A stretch of 64,000 nt of DNA from Actinomucor elegans (GCA_026027325.1 JAMSLZ010000007.1:434001-498000), one strand, 5' to 3'. Numbered from the stretch's first letter, positions 50,662 through 61,649 are shown. Notes: a model not told the origin generated them from the sequence alone. Numbers and translations: made by a program.

Positions 50662-52039
50662 AAAAAAACAAAAAAAAAGCAATAGTTATTCTAAGAAAAA
50701 GCATTAGATCATGTATACTCTTGGCATTAATAAAATAATAGATATACTACTGCTGTTATTTGCTAGATAAAATTCAAGAAAAAAACAGGTCTATCACAAT
50801 AGCGTTACTAAACGATAGCCTCAATGGACTCGGCAGCAGCTCAATATGAATAGAAACTATTATTCAGATGCAACATTATACTCTGTTACTTGAGATAAGA
50901 TGAAATAAGGCTATAGGGTATGCATGCTATTTTACTGCTTATAACTACCTAATACAATACATTTCATCGTATTACAACTAACCAAAAACCAAAGTAGATT
51001 CAGTAACACATTAAAAGTAAAGATTACTATTCAGACATGGGGTCGCCGCCAAAAAAAATAGGCTTAATATACTAATTTATGCAGATGAGTAGCTCTTTTT
51101 TTTTGGAATATTGAGCTGATATGCGGCTTCAAGTAAACCCCCCAAAAAAAATCAGGTTGAAAAGTCACTACCAGCGATAAAAAACCGTTACATAATTGAA
51201 AAAGAGCCCCATGAAAGTGGCATTCTAGCTTGCTAACTTTGATATGAAGTCAAATCAGCGGTATTCCAAGCAGATAGATCACCTTTGCACAAGTTTTTAA
51301 CGATACTACATGTGTACTAGATGCTTGACTCATAACCCGATTTTGCTTTTTACAATCCAAAGTATATACTGATCGTTTAAAAGAGGACTGCGTCCGACTT
51401 GGCAAATCTAATCGGAAACCCCAATAATAGAATTAAGTAAAAGTACAGCTTAAACTATTATATAAATCGTTTTTTTTTCTTTCTTAGTTACTATATAACA
51501 AGCAAAGTGCCAGTGTGCTCTTTGAATCTTGGAATAGAAAATTGGAATGCAGGATATGCTTCACTGATAGAAAATGAAATTAAAGAACCTCGCCGTGAAA
51601 CTTTTCCAATTTTTATTGGTTAATGGTATTTTAACAGTAACTAGGTCTAGAAGGAAGAGTTATGCGTAAGATATTATTATTTTATTCTAACCTATCCATC
51701 ATGAGTTGATAACGAATAAGTTAGCTCAGATCAAAGCGATAATAGTTGTATTATTGTAACTACGCATCGTAGAGAAGAAACACTAAATAGTGCTTTAAAT
51801 CAATGCAGCAAAGATAAACTAACACCATTTTTAATGTATCCTGTATGTATAGATCGTATAAACACTGCATGGTAATCAAGAATAAACAATTACAAGATAT
51901 AACTATATGGAGTGCTGACAGTATGTACAGTTCATTTAGTTAATAAACCATTATTCATTGTTCTGCGTAGTAGCAGTAATACGTATTCCAATTACTTTTA
52001 TTATTACAAATACAATATAAATAATAAAAATGATCTAAA
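50662..52039. other. Intergenic region between convergent TAF5 and epoxide hydrolase genes
   Basis: No gene seen. A variant of the dispersed repeat lies at 50867. The rest is AT-rich 3' flanking DNA for both convergent genes. Confidence 0.5.
50867..50877 (+). repeat. Dispersed repeat core, copy 5 (one mismatch)
   Basis: GATGCAACATT, one change from the consensus, preceded by TATTCA like the TAATCA of other copies. Confidence 0.4.
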
Positions 52040-53123
52040 TTACAATTTGTTGGTATTGATAGGATCAACCTTTGCGAGGAAATCCTTCAAGTACTGATTA
52101 CACTCCTCTGGCTTTTCCCACAAGATCCAATGACCAGAGCCAGAAACCAAGTGCATCTCGACGCCAGGGATATATTCAGGCATCTTTTTAGACATGGATG
52201 GAGGTAAAGCCTTGTCAAGTTCAGCAATGACCATCATAGAGGGCTTTTTAATAATAGGATCCAAGTCTTTACATTGAACATAATTGTTGTGTGTTTGTTT
52301 GTACCAGTTCAAACCACCACGAGCACCTTGCTTTGTATACCATTCAATGTAATAATCCATAACTTTCTCGGGTACCTTTTCATGACGAGCAATGTCTGGA
52401 CGCCCTTCAACTAAAGTCTTGGTCTTGGGATCGATCAAATGTTCAAGCTCGCTAATAGGACGGAAGATGCGGCGAAAGAATTTACCCACATTATCATTCA
52501 TTTCCTTCTCTGCTTCAGGTGTGCGCAAATAAAGCTGATACTTGAAATTAGGCAAGACTTGCACAACTTGCTCTAGCGTGATATCTTGCTGACTAGGCGG
52601 ACCGTAAGGCGTGCAAAAACTTGCAAGGGCTTTTACTTTATTAGGATAGAATTGGCCGAAACGCCAAGTAAGAGCTCCTCCCCAATCGTGGCCAATAACA
52701 GTTACAGTGGGGATCTGGAGATGATCTAAGAGACCGGCCATATCGTTAGAAACAGTACCGAAACCGTATTCAGCAGGATCTGAAGGACCATCCTATCATT
52801 TTTTGTAAGATAATGTCATGAATTACAGTATATATTGACTTACGGTTTCACCAAAACCACGAAGAGAAGGTACGATGACGCGGTAACCAAGTTCTACAAG
52901 GAAAGAAATTTGTTCTCTCCAAGCAATCCAGCTTTATAAAAGAAATTTGGGGGTATTAGTTGAACGCATATGTACTTAATTGAAGAGCTTACAGATCAGG
53001 CCAGCCATGAAGGAGTAAAAGGGGGTTCTTTGAAGAAGGGTTTTCATCAACATAATGCATACGAATACCATTGACAATGGCGTATTGATGATTATAGGTA
53101 GAAGGGTCGTATTTGTCCAACAT
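52040..53123 (-). CDS. Alpha/beta hydrolase, soluble epoxide hydrolase-like
   Basis: Three exons on the minus strand: 53123-52993, 52931-52844 and 52792-52040, coding 323 aa. Likely opens epoxides to vicinal diols in the cytosol. The oxyanion-hole motif is LLLHGWPDL (HGxP). The nucleophile elbow is VIGHDWGGALTW, with Asp109 as predicted nucleophile; a Ser-type lipase would have GxSxG instead. A cap domain (NFKYQLYLRTPEAEKEM region) supplies the tyrosine. The C-terminal catalytic histidine is in SGSGHWILWEKPEE, preceded by the GVEMHLV strand. No peroxisomal signal is present (ends NTNKL). The same fold with these residues also covers fluoroacetate dehalogenases, so epoxide hydrolase is the likeliest but not the only reading. 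Confidence 0.88.
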
Positions 53124-53494
53124 ATTAAATGAATTAATAAAGAGAAAAAAAAAGATTTAGCTAAACTGCATTTATATACATTTTTTAGTTGCAGGAAATT
53201 GGGGTTTTATTTAGACAATTAAACATTAGCTTTTTGCTCAATGCCGAATAGTTATCCATACAAATAAGCTTGTATTTTATTACTTTTTTTTTTCACTGGT
53301 TATAGTTCAGTTAATTAATATGAAATTTGAACATGAAGCTTGTCGATATTCTATCCATTCTTTTGGTAACAAATAAAAAAAAAATATCCTTTAGTGATTT
53401 CATTAGCAAACTTACGGCAGGTTATACAATTTCGGATTACTGCTTACATCCGAGAAATAAATTTAATCGCAGACATCAGGATAATAGAATTAGC
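53124..53494. other. Upstream region of the epoxide hydrolase-like gene
   Basis: A 371-bp AT-rich interval between two minus-strand genes. It holds the promoter of the hydrolase and the 3' end of the next gene; no other feature was seen. Confidence 0.5.
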
Positions 53495-54248
53495 CTACCA
53501 CCTTAGCAGCTTATTCCAGAATGAGCTCTTTTGGTCTCGCGTTTCTTCAGTACGCCCATCAGGGTAATGTATCTGCTTGATAGTTTCAGTAACACCATTG
53601 GTCTTTTTGGTTATGATCGTTTCCTGAGTACCATCTGGCTGATAAACGGTTCTTGAGGATGTAGAGACAAAAGACCAGCCACCCTAATAATAAAATTATT
53701 CATATTCAATGATACGAGTACTACAAATCGAATGAGCAGCTACTCACTTTGTCTTCGTTTGACTGATTTGTATTATTAATGCTTGTATTAACCGCGGATA
53801 AATCAGCATTTCGGTTGAGTAATTCAGCCCCAGGTTGCTGAAATAGGAGATTGAATATAGTTCCTACACTCGTAGTGGGTGATGTGGAAGAGGATTGTTG
53901 CTGTATATGCTGCGGTTCATTAGATACTATCTCCTCTGCAGGTATAATACCTCGATTTTGCTTAGATTTCTTGGCTAAGCGCTTGAAATCATTGCCTCCG
54001 TATCCATCTCCTTCGATTACAGCTGTAGAATTGTTCAAATTATTGCCATTCAAGATCGTAGTTGTGACATTGGTCTCATTGCTACTATCTAAGACCCCGG
54101 GAAATGCAATCGATTCAAAAATACTCGAGTCTGTCAGTTGTTTAAACATCATGGAGAAGGCTCCTTGCATCATATTATTCATAGCATTCTCAATGGCTGC
54201 TAAATCTGCATCAAATTGCTGATCATTGTTTGGTGGTTGCTTTGACAT
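53495..54248 (-). CDS. Uncharacterised protein with conserved-looking C-terminal strand repeat
   Basis: Two exons on the minus strand: 54248-53748 and 53683-53495, coding 229 aa; the join is phase 0 (NEDK then GGWSFVS). The N-terminal part is Asn/Ser/Met-rich (MNNMMQGAFSMMFKQ) with a basic patch (DFKRLAKKSKQNR). The C-terminal 62 residues look ordered: WSFVSTSSRTVYQPDGTQET, then VTETIKQIHYPDGRTEETRD and a final WNKLLRW. The repeated YxPDGTxE / YPDGRTEE pattern suggests paired beta strands. This tail resembles fungal mitochondrial or HAX1-like small proteins in style, but I cannot assign a family. It shares a 222-bp bidirectional promoter with REI1. Confidence 0.7.
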
Positions 54249-54470
54249 TTTTCGAACTCTGTCTCGAGGTTTCTGGAAGCATTAATTTTGAAGCCTTTAA
54301 GCATTTGTCAGCTATTTCAATCACAGCTATAGTGACTGTGTTCACTTGATGCATTAGAGACATTTAATTTGTCATAGTTGCTGTCACTATAAAACAGTTT
54401 AAGAGCTGTTTTGTTCCTTTTTTCTTAACAAAACAACAACAGCAACAAAAAACGCAACAAGTATACGATC
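54249..54470. promoter_or_regulatory. Bidirectional promoter region (unknown gene / REI1)
   Basis: A 222-bp gap separates two divergent start codons. It contains an imperfect inverted array with GTGACTGTGTTCACTTGATG and later GTTGCTGTCACTATAAAAC. The repeated (T)GTCACT/AGTGAC words and a TATAAAA at about 54388 may serve both genes. Confidence 0.5.
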
Positions 54471-55801
54471 ATGTCCACAATTCTCAGTGAATTCAATCCT
54501 TCATTCAAGACTCACCACTCGAAGCCTAATGAGCCAAAAAGTGCCTTATTTACTTGTCTTGCTTGTCAAGTTGCTTTTCCAACCTCTGAAAGACAAAGAA
54601 GCCATTACCGTACCGAGTAAGTAAAGGATTTTGTACTCAGGCTATGAGAGATTTGTTGATAGATATGTACTATAGTTGGCACAAGTATAATTTAAAAAGA
54701 AAGATTGCGAACCTTTCGTCTGTTAGCGCCGAACAGTTTACTCAAAAAGTGCTTGGTAAGCCATCTTCATCAACATATTGCAGTGTATTTAATCTGATGT
54801 ATTGTTATAGCTCAGCAAGCACAAGGAAGAGAAGAGCAAGAAAAGCAAGGGCTAATCTATGAATGTCCACTCTGCAAGTATGTAACCATTATGATATCGA
54901 ATAATTAAGATGGTACTAACAATTCGCTCTTCAGGAAAACATACCTCTCGGAAAATGCATACAATAATCATATCCAATCCAAAAAACACTTGGAGATGGA
55001 ACAAAAAGCAGATGATGAAGAAGAGCAAGACGAAGCTATGCCTGAATACACTCAGGACAATGCATCCGTACCTACACCATTAGAGAAAACCAAGCACATT
55101 GATCCACTTCTGAATTGTTTGTTTTGTTCTCATGTCAGCTTAGATATTGATACCAATTTACAACACATGTCCAAGTTTCATGGTTTCTTTTTGCCCGATA
55201 TTGAATACCTCCAAGACCGCGAAGGTTTAGTAAAGTACTTGTCTCACAAAATACAGATTGACAAAATGTGCTTATATTGTAATGGTCGAGGAAAAGAATG
55301 GCAATCAGCAGCGGCAGCACGCGCGCATATGTTAGATCGTGGCCATTGCAAGATGGCCTACGACGAGAGCGAAGATCCTGAACAGTTGCTTAAATATTAC
55401 GACTTTGGTATTGAGGACACAATGGATGTTCACACAGAAAATATGAATGAGGATAAATTGGTTTTACAAAGCGGTATCAAGTTAGGACATCGTAAATTCT
55501 TGAAAGATTACAAAAGAATCATCCAAGAAAGGTAGAAAAAAGATAGATATGGATCTCCAGTTTTTTCTGATTGCATATTATGTAGGCCCTCGTTCATGAA
55601 GTACTCCAACAAGACCAACCTGAACCGCTTCGCAGAAAAGAAAGGCGTCATTTGACTATTACAGACGGCAAAGAACAGGAAATTAAAAGAACAGCAGATG
55701 GTATCAAGGAAGCTACAATGAGCAAAGAGTTTTCAAGACAAGTCGCGTTTAAACAGAATAATAATCAAACCCTGAGAGCACGCGTTCAGAATCCCAAATA
55801 A
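54471..55801 (+). CDS. REI1/ZNF622-type 60S ribosomal subunit maturation factor (frame break before last exon)
   Basis: Exons 54471-54616, 54676-54755, 54811-54877, 54935-55531 and 55586-55801. A cytoplasmic zinc-finger protein that helps remove the Arx1 export factor from pre-60S particles. Zinc fingers: CLACQVAFPTSERQRSHYRT followed by WHKYNLKRK; CPLCKKTYLSENAYNNHIQS; CLFCSHVSLDIDTNLQHMSK; and MCLYCNGRGKEWQSAAAARA. The conserved GIKLGHRKFLKDY precedes the last intron. The final segment (LVHEVLQQDQPEPLRRKERR, HLTITDGKEQEIKR) is clearly family-like, but the only good donor (55532) and acceptor (55585) join in the wrong frame by one base. As written, the product would end after 23 altered residues. 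A missing G at the GG of the acceptor junction would restore it, so an assembly indel is likely. Confidence 0.88.
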
Positions 55802-55925
55802 ATTATAATAAAGACTATTGTATTCGGATGCAAAGCATTCTTTAATATACGGGTTTATTGTTCAAGAGGCATATGTGCCCTTAATTCAACTTGGGTTTAC
55901 AACAATAATAATTATAATAATAATA

Positions 55926-55939
55926 CACTATGGGAAAAA
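55926..55939 (+). repeat. CACTA left terminal inverted repeat
   Basis: CACTATGGGAAAAA; an exact inverted match to the right end. Followed by subterminal copies of AGTGAAAT and AGTGAATT words to about 56050. Confidence 0.93.
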
Positions 55940-56235
55940 AAAAGTGAAATAAAGTGAATTCATGGCAAAATCAAGTGAATTTCAAGTGAATTAGTGCTTT
56001 CACCTGAATTTAAAGTGAAATAAAGTGAATTTCATGGCAACTTGGAAACCAGGTTAATGCACCTTAACTTTTATTTCCATTATTTTTCCATGAATTTCCA
56101 TGTTTCCCAATTGGAGTGAATATGGAGCTAGTTCGAGTAAATTGTATGTTAAACTAAACAGTGAAGCAGAGCTCTGGTTTCAACGAATATAAGACAGCAT
56201 TGATAGTATAGAATAAATTTATATATGTACTTGGT

Positions 56236-59200
56236 TTAATAAGGTCTCCAAGCAACATATGTTTTGTCTTTATTTAATAAAGAAGGTATAAGTATAGCAT
56301 ATCCTATTATGTCCTTGGCTTTGATTATTTTCCATAGGAGCCTTTCTTCATAGGGTTGCGTATAATAGCAGCATGTTTGACCATCAAACACTAAAGTCGT
56401 TTGATGTTGTAATAAGGCAAGTATTTGATCTTTCCATCTAATAAACTGCTTTACTTGGCCTATATTATATTGTAAGGACATAGTATCATCTGATATGTAT
56501 GCAACTATCTTTTGGTTTTGTTTTCTTGAAGAAATATCAACGGTTTGGCCATTCCTCGTTTTACCGTAAGTATTAGAAGTAGAAACAGAGTACTCCTCTT
56601 CTGTTGAACTGGAACCATTATGATCGGCTAGATATTGCTGGATTAGATGCTTAATATCACACGTTGGAAATAATTGGTTGATTAAGTCAGCAGAAGAAGG
56701 TTTAAATACCATATCTTCATCAACACTATGGCTTTCAATTCCAATCTGCCAGTTTTTATACGCTTTTGTGTAGTGATCCATTAGAACAGTGACAGAGTTT
56801 TTTTGAGGATTTTGTTTAGACTTGATATGTCTTTTTACATCTTGAATACTTCTTTCAAGAGTTCGGGCGCTTATCAATCTAAGTGGACCAAGCTGAAAAT
56901 AATATAGGACAAATGTTTTAGATAATGCTGGTTAATGGTAAATGTATCTTTTCCCATCTTCTGCAGTAAGAACGCATGCCATCTTTTTACTAATCTAGAA
57001 TGAAAAGACGATATAAATTATCGAAAACTTAGCATAGCTGCACGTAGTAGTCTCTCAAAAAAAAAACTTACTCATCAATCCGTAACAGATCACTTGGATA
57101 TATGTTGAATTTTTGGGTCAAAGTGCAGACCATGGATATTGATTTCAAAGCATTGCACGCATCATCAACAGCTTCCAGTACAGGAGAAGCTACCTTTCTC
57201 TTCTTTTTTCTATTTCTTTCGGTTTGGTAAATATCAGCATGTTGTTTTCGTAACGCCTCCACTACCAAAGTGGGTACTATGTACATTAAAAAATCAATCC
57301 AGTCAACGCTACGAGATTGGCCTGATTTGGAAGAAATATCTAAGTGAAGAAAAAAGCAAGGATATTAATTCATTGGAATAATTAGCATTAAGTTTCTTGA
57401 GTTAATCTCTAATACCTATAAATTGACCATCAATGGCTCCATTTGGAAGCATTCGTTGTATTTGAACCATTGCTCTGCCAATTTCTTCTCTATAGGCGTT
57501 CCGAAGGAACAAAGGGTTATAGTATCCGAATCTCTGAGAGTCATCCTTCATCATGGACCATATGTGCTTGGCTATATTCATTCCCCATAAGTGCATCTCA
57601 TCTAATCCAAAAAATGAACATCCATGAAAGCTTTTTAATAATGCAAATGGCAATTTCCCTTTGAGTGAAGTAGCCTAGATAGTTAATCAAATCATACTGC
57701 ATTAGACACTGATACAGTTACTATTGTTTAATTTATTAAGCTTCTTACCAAGTCACCGTTTTGATAATCCTCAGAAGTCCTTAATGGGTATTCAATGGGC
57801 TCTTGTGCTTCATTTGTTCCAGGAAAAACTATAGTCCTTTTTGATTTGGAATAAATGCCTTTGATCTTGCAAATGCGGCATCCATGGTAAGAATTATGGC
57901 CAGCATGTAAACATAGCTCTGATAGTCCAGGAATATCACCAATTATGTTTAATAAGTGGGCCTTTATACGGATGGAAGAGGTTCCTGTTTCGACAATAAT
58001 GCCTTCTGTTTCCAAAACGAGAAGCTCCTGGATGGTAGGATAAAGGAAACTAAAGATATCATAGGGTTTTCTCGGACCAGGTATGACGGCAACGATCAGT
58101 CTGTTTTCTGGATCAAATCTATAATAGAGCATTTAATTTATCCATTAAAGTTTCAGCGCCAAGTTATTTTGTTTTGTACCTTTGTTCTGGTGGTATATCA
58201 TTAATAGTAAACATGATAATTGCCATACTATTATCACCTGTGTCAAAAGGATGGAATCCATCGTAATGGAACGAGAGCGAGAGGTTATAGTCTTCTTCGG
58301 CGTCACTATTTCTACTTTTAAAAGCGAATCCATCCAATATATCTCTCTCGCAGCCATCAAGCTCATCGGTTGAACTATACACAGAGCTACGCGTAGCTTT
58401 ATATTTCAACTTCTTCCTATTCTTTTCAGACAGCATAAAATAGGCCAACTGCTTACTAAGTGATAGTTGGTAATGCTTGGCTTTAGCTTCCATGATAGTT
58501 GATGTGGACGATGTCTCTTCATAACGATGTCTCTTGCAACTTAACCTAGGGCAAGCAGTTTGACTGTCACCAGGGTAATACATGTAGCACCCTTCAGGAC
58601 ACATGTCATATTTATCAGCTTGAAGTTGGATTATATGATTATTATTAATGCTTTCGCATTTATACGGGCTGATGAATTTTAGATGTTCTATAAAAGAAAA
58701 TAAGAATAGCAGTGAGCACACTGGTAGTAGTAAAGCAGCAAGATGGAAATAATAACTATACCACTATTCATCTCAATTAAGTACTCATTGAAGAAGTTGA
58801 ATATTTTTTCGGTCGTACTTTTTGATACATTGTTTTCTTTTAAGAGATACTTCAGTTCTAGACTTTTCCTCTCTGGAGGACTTAAAATATCCATGTACTG
58901 TTTACCATCGTCCTTGATTTTAAGCTGAATAGGATGGGTAATAGTATCTTTGAATTTGCTTAATCTAGAGTATATTTCTTCCACTGTGGTTTTTTTTATT
59001 GCGTCTTCTTCTATAGCGCCAACTGTTCGCCAACCTTCTTGTATTACCTTAGTTTTTTCTGAATTTTCTTCTTCATTCGCTATAGAGTCGCATTCATCCA
59101 AGCTGTTCATATCTACAGAGTTACTGAAATCACAGTGGCTTGTTCGTAAAATATCAGCAGGATTGTTATTTACAATATCAGTGCTTGATTGATGTTGCGT

Positions 59201-59389
59201 TTCATGGTTTAAAAGATCATCTGATACATAAGGGTTACTGGCGAAATGACCTTGCTGAGATAGTGTAAGTTTCTGCTTTACTTGACTATATATATTGAAA
59301 GCACGTCGCATTCTGCAATTGATAATATGCCTTCTTATTTCTTTTTTAGTAAAGTACTGTTGACACACTGGGCAGTTTTCACCAGGCAT
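56236..59389 (-). pseudogene. tnp2-family CACTA transposase with one probable frameshift
   Basis: Minus-strand exons with clean GT-AG joins: 59389-58762, 58687-58180, 58118-57749, 57674-57416, 57321-57072, then 56994 to about 56892, then in another frame to the stop at 56236. It excises and inserts the element. The N terminus has a C2HC finger (CPVCQQYFTKKEIRRHIINC). Core: FHYDGFHPFDTGDNSMAI, IPGPRKPYDIFSFLYPT, GHNSYHGCRICKIKG (tnp2 signature), LDEMHLWGMNIAKHIW, SVDWIDFLMYIVPTLVVEAL, FTINQHYLKHLSYII. C terminus: LGPLRLISARTLERSIQDVK. Between the last two blocks the frame slips by one base near 56892. The typical spacing (two residues) implies a one-base deletion rather than an intron. If real, it removes about 215 C-terminal residues including a conserved acidic position (ARTLER). 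All other joins are intact, so an assembly error is possible. ATG at 59389 is chosen because it starts the finger domain. Confidence 0.85.
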
Positions 59390-60002
59390 TATTCTTGTTG
59401 AAATAGGCGAAAGAGTAAAATAAAGGTAAAAGCGTTGGGACTCTGCACGTATTATATGCACAGTTTTAGAGATGCGGTAAAAATTGAATAAAAAGCGAAT
59501 AAATGAATTAAAACCGTTTTATGAGGTTTTATTGATCTAAAGTAAGTTTAGCTATCCTATCTAGCACGTATGTCTTGTATTTAGATTTCAAAGAAAATAG
59601 TCTCTTGGTAACAATCAAAGGTCTTTTTTAATATATGTTCACTCTGCATTAATTGTCCTTTCAGCGGTGATCCAAACTTCCCTCTTTAGATGGATGGTTA
59701 GATGAAACCCATTCCTTAATATATATATGCAGAGTGCCATATGTGCGTTTCACCACAAGAGAGATATCAATATTCGAGCAAGGTTTGTTTATTACGCATA
59801 ATTACGTTACATTAGCTCTAATAGGTTCTGATTTTTTGTATATGATACCTAGCACTTCCTGGTAAGATTCTCCCGACACAGGCTATACCTATTAAGTTAA
59901 AGCCATTTTTAACTGCAGGGCTTATGATATAAAGATGGTTCCACTACATGCATTTCTTTTGCACTCATTTCTTTCCATAAATTTTATAAAATCATTAGAA
60001 TC

Positions 60003-60676
60003 ATGCCAGCTAACAGAAGACAAATTAGACAGACCAGCCAATCCAGTCAATCCAGCAGCAGAGAAAACGACAGAGATCTTAACAGTCAAATAAATCTACC
60101 TCCACCTTGGATGGAAGATTTTAAACAAGATCTCGTAAACTATTTCGATGAAAAGCTTCAACCCTCTTTAAACATAGGAAGCTCAAAAACTATCCCAGTG
60201 CCAAAGAAGCAAAGGAGAGTAAATTCTAAAGTCTATATCCAATGCTTTTTAAAAGAACACCTAAAGGAGCCAGTGCCTAATGATGAAGATATCAGCAGCC
60301 TGATGGGAATACTTGATCAAGAAGCTTTCTCTTCAGTACTAACTTTTGCGCAGCAGAACCCAGAAGCTGCATGTAAAAGCTGGAGGCTGCTTTCTTCTCT
60401 TAATAAGCTCTCCATGATACAGTCGGCACTACAACAGTCGATAGCATCAGATGAACGGCTTGCTATCATCAACAAGTGTGTAAGATTTTGGCCTTGCGAG
60501 TTTCTTGTGCAAGAAAAATGGACTAACAGAAGCAAATATAACAGGAAGAAAGTGTAAGTGTACATTCTATAACTATTGCATATTGAATCAAAAGGAGAGA
60601 AAAATGAACACCCATTTGTAGGCTTCAAGCGGAAGGTGCGCAGTTAAGAAATGCAAGAAATCAAGGACTGCAGTAA
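60003..60676 (+). CDS. CACTA accessory protein of unknown function
   Basis: Two exons: 60003-60553 and 60622-60676, coding 201 aa, in frame. It lies inside the transposon, divergent from the transposase with about 610 bp between start codons. The N terminus is Q/S/R-rich (QTSQSSQSSSREND), then WMEDFKQDLVNYFDEKL, a basic nuclear-localisation-like patch (PKKQRRVNSK) and a helical region (VYIQCFLKEHLKE, SLMGILDQEAFSSVLTFAQQ, SWRLLSSLNKLSMIQSALQQ). Its position matches the second gene of plant CACTA elements (TnpA/TnpD-type, which binds subterminal repeats), but no sequence similarity to those can be claimed. A DNA-binding or transposition cofactor role is inference from context. Confidence 0.7.
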
Positions 60677-60835
60677 TATATCAGTAAATATAATTAGCTT
60701 AATATTATATACCCATTTTGTATCGTTTATCTTATTGAATAAAGAGTCATCATTACACATATGTTGTTTCATTATCTATACATGGTTAATACATGCAAAA
60801 AAGGTTGAAATATAAGTGGTTGAAATCATAGGAAG

Positions 60836-61078
60836 GTTAACATGCTTTTCGAGTGAATTGCAAGTGAATTGCAAGTTAACATGTTTTTCGAGTGAATTGC
60901 AAGTGAATTGCAAGTTAACATGTTTTTCGAGTGAATTGCAAGTGAATTGCAAGTTAACATGTTTTTCGAGTGAATTGCAAGTGAATTGCGAGTTAACATG
61001 TTTTTCGAGTTAATTTAAGGTGAATTTCGGGTTAACCTGATTTTCAAGTGAATTGCAGGTGAATTGCAAGTTAACTTG
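60836..61078 (+). repeat. 39-bp tandem subterminal repeat array of the CACTA element
   Basis: About four near-identical 39-bp units (60836 to about 61010), then about two degenerate ones. Each unit is GTTAACATGTTTTTCG + AGTGAATTGCA + AGTGAATTGCAA. The unit contains two AGTGAATT words and one palindromic GTTAAC. The same words recur in inverted orientation at 61078-61145 and, as AGTGAATT, in the left subterminal region. Arrays like this are transposase or cofactor binding sites in CACTA elements. Confidence 0.9.
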
Positions 61079-61149
61079 AATTCACTCGAAACGGCAACGA
61101 TTCTCCTGCAAACCGAGTTAACTTGAAATTCACTCGAAATTCACTCGAA

Positions 61150-61163
61150 TTTTTCCCATAGTG
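61150..61163 (-). repeat. CACTA right terminal inverted repeat
   Basis: TTTTTCCCATAGTG, the exact reverse complement of the left terminus, followed directly by the ATA target duplication. Confidence 0.93.
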
Positions 61164-61649
61164 ATAGAATGTGTTTAAACAGCAGAAAACCAATAAAATC
61201 GTTTGATATTTTAAAATACAGCAAGAGGGATCGATAATTTTTTGTGAGGCAATTCTTAATTGAAAATACTTGGTGTTTACGCAACTATATATATATATGA
61301 TATTTGCATATAAAAGTTCCTAGTTAGGGATATACACTAAAAAGAGAGAAAAAAAAACCAGCCACATCCAAAATAGCTTTTAATTTTTGATAAACGATAC
61401 AATAAAGTTTTCACGCTATTCGACATGCTATAAAAATCTGTGCAAACTATGTTTGTAAAATATAATATGGTCTAAGTTTTTAATTTTTCATAGACGACGA
61501 TTGCTCTACTTAATCACCGACTGCCAATCAAAACATCGGACTCGAGGGGCTCACTAAATTGTGCCAGCGCGATATTTTTGGAAGACTTCAATCAAATATC
61601 GCGTCGCTATCTCAAGTACCTTTTTTTTATTAAAGCATATCATTACAAT
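61164..61649. other. delta-COP upstream region
   Basis: A 486-bp AT-rich interval between the transposon end and the delta-COP ATG. It contains a CCAAT box near 61531 and the inverted repeat at 61568-61603. Confidence 0.5.
61568..61603. promoter_or_regulatory. 10-bp perfect inverted repeat upstream of delta-COP
   Basis: CGCGATATTT (61568-61577) and AAATATCGCG (61594-61603) are exact reverse complements, separated by 16 bp, about 50-80 bp before the delta-COP start codon. CG-containing palindromes stand out in this AT-rich DNA. A dimeric-factor site in the core promoter or a 5' UTR hairpin are both possible. Confidence 0.45.

Larger units (their letters stand above)
55926..61163. mobile_element. 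CACTA (EnSpm) DNA transposon, 5238 bp, ends and target duplication visible
   Basis: Both ends read CACTATGGGAAAAA (14 bp identical, inverted) at 55926 and 61163, and are flanked by the 3-bp direct repeat ATA (55923-55925 and 61164-61166). CACTA termini with 3-bp target duplications define the CACTA/EnSpm superfamily. Inside are a minus-strand tnp2-type transposase gene (56236-59389), a divergent plus-strand accessory gene (60003-60676) and subterminal AGTGAATT-type repeats on both sides (about 55945-56050 and 60836-61145). The element sits between REI1 (124 bp after its stop) and delta-COP. It looks structurally complete, but the transposase has one probable frameshift. Sharp ends and an exact duplication suggest fairly recent insertion. 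Confidence 0.92.

Noticed and set aside
60816..61013. 65-aa ORF made of 13-residue repeats (LTCFSSELQVNCK)
   Set aside because: It is the accidental translation of the 39-bp subterminal repeat array (39 = 3 x 13), not a protein gene.
60836..61078. Possible CRISPR-like array
   Set aside because: Units are contiguous without variable spacers and lie just inside a transposon end in a eukaryotic genome.
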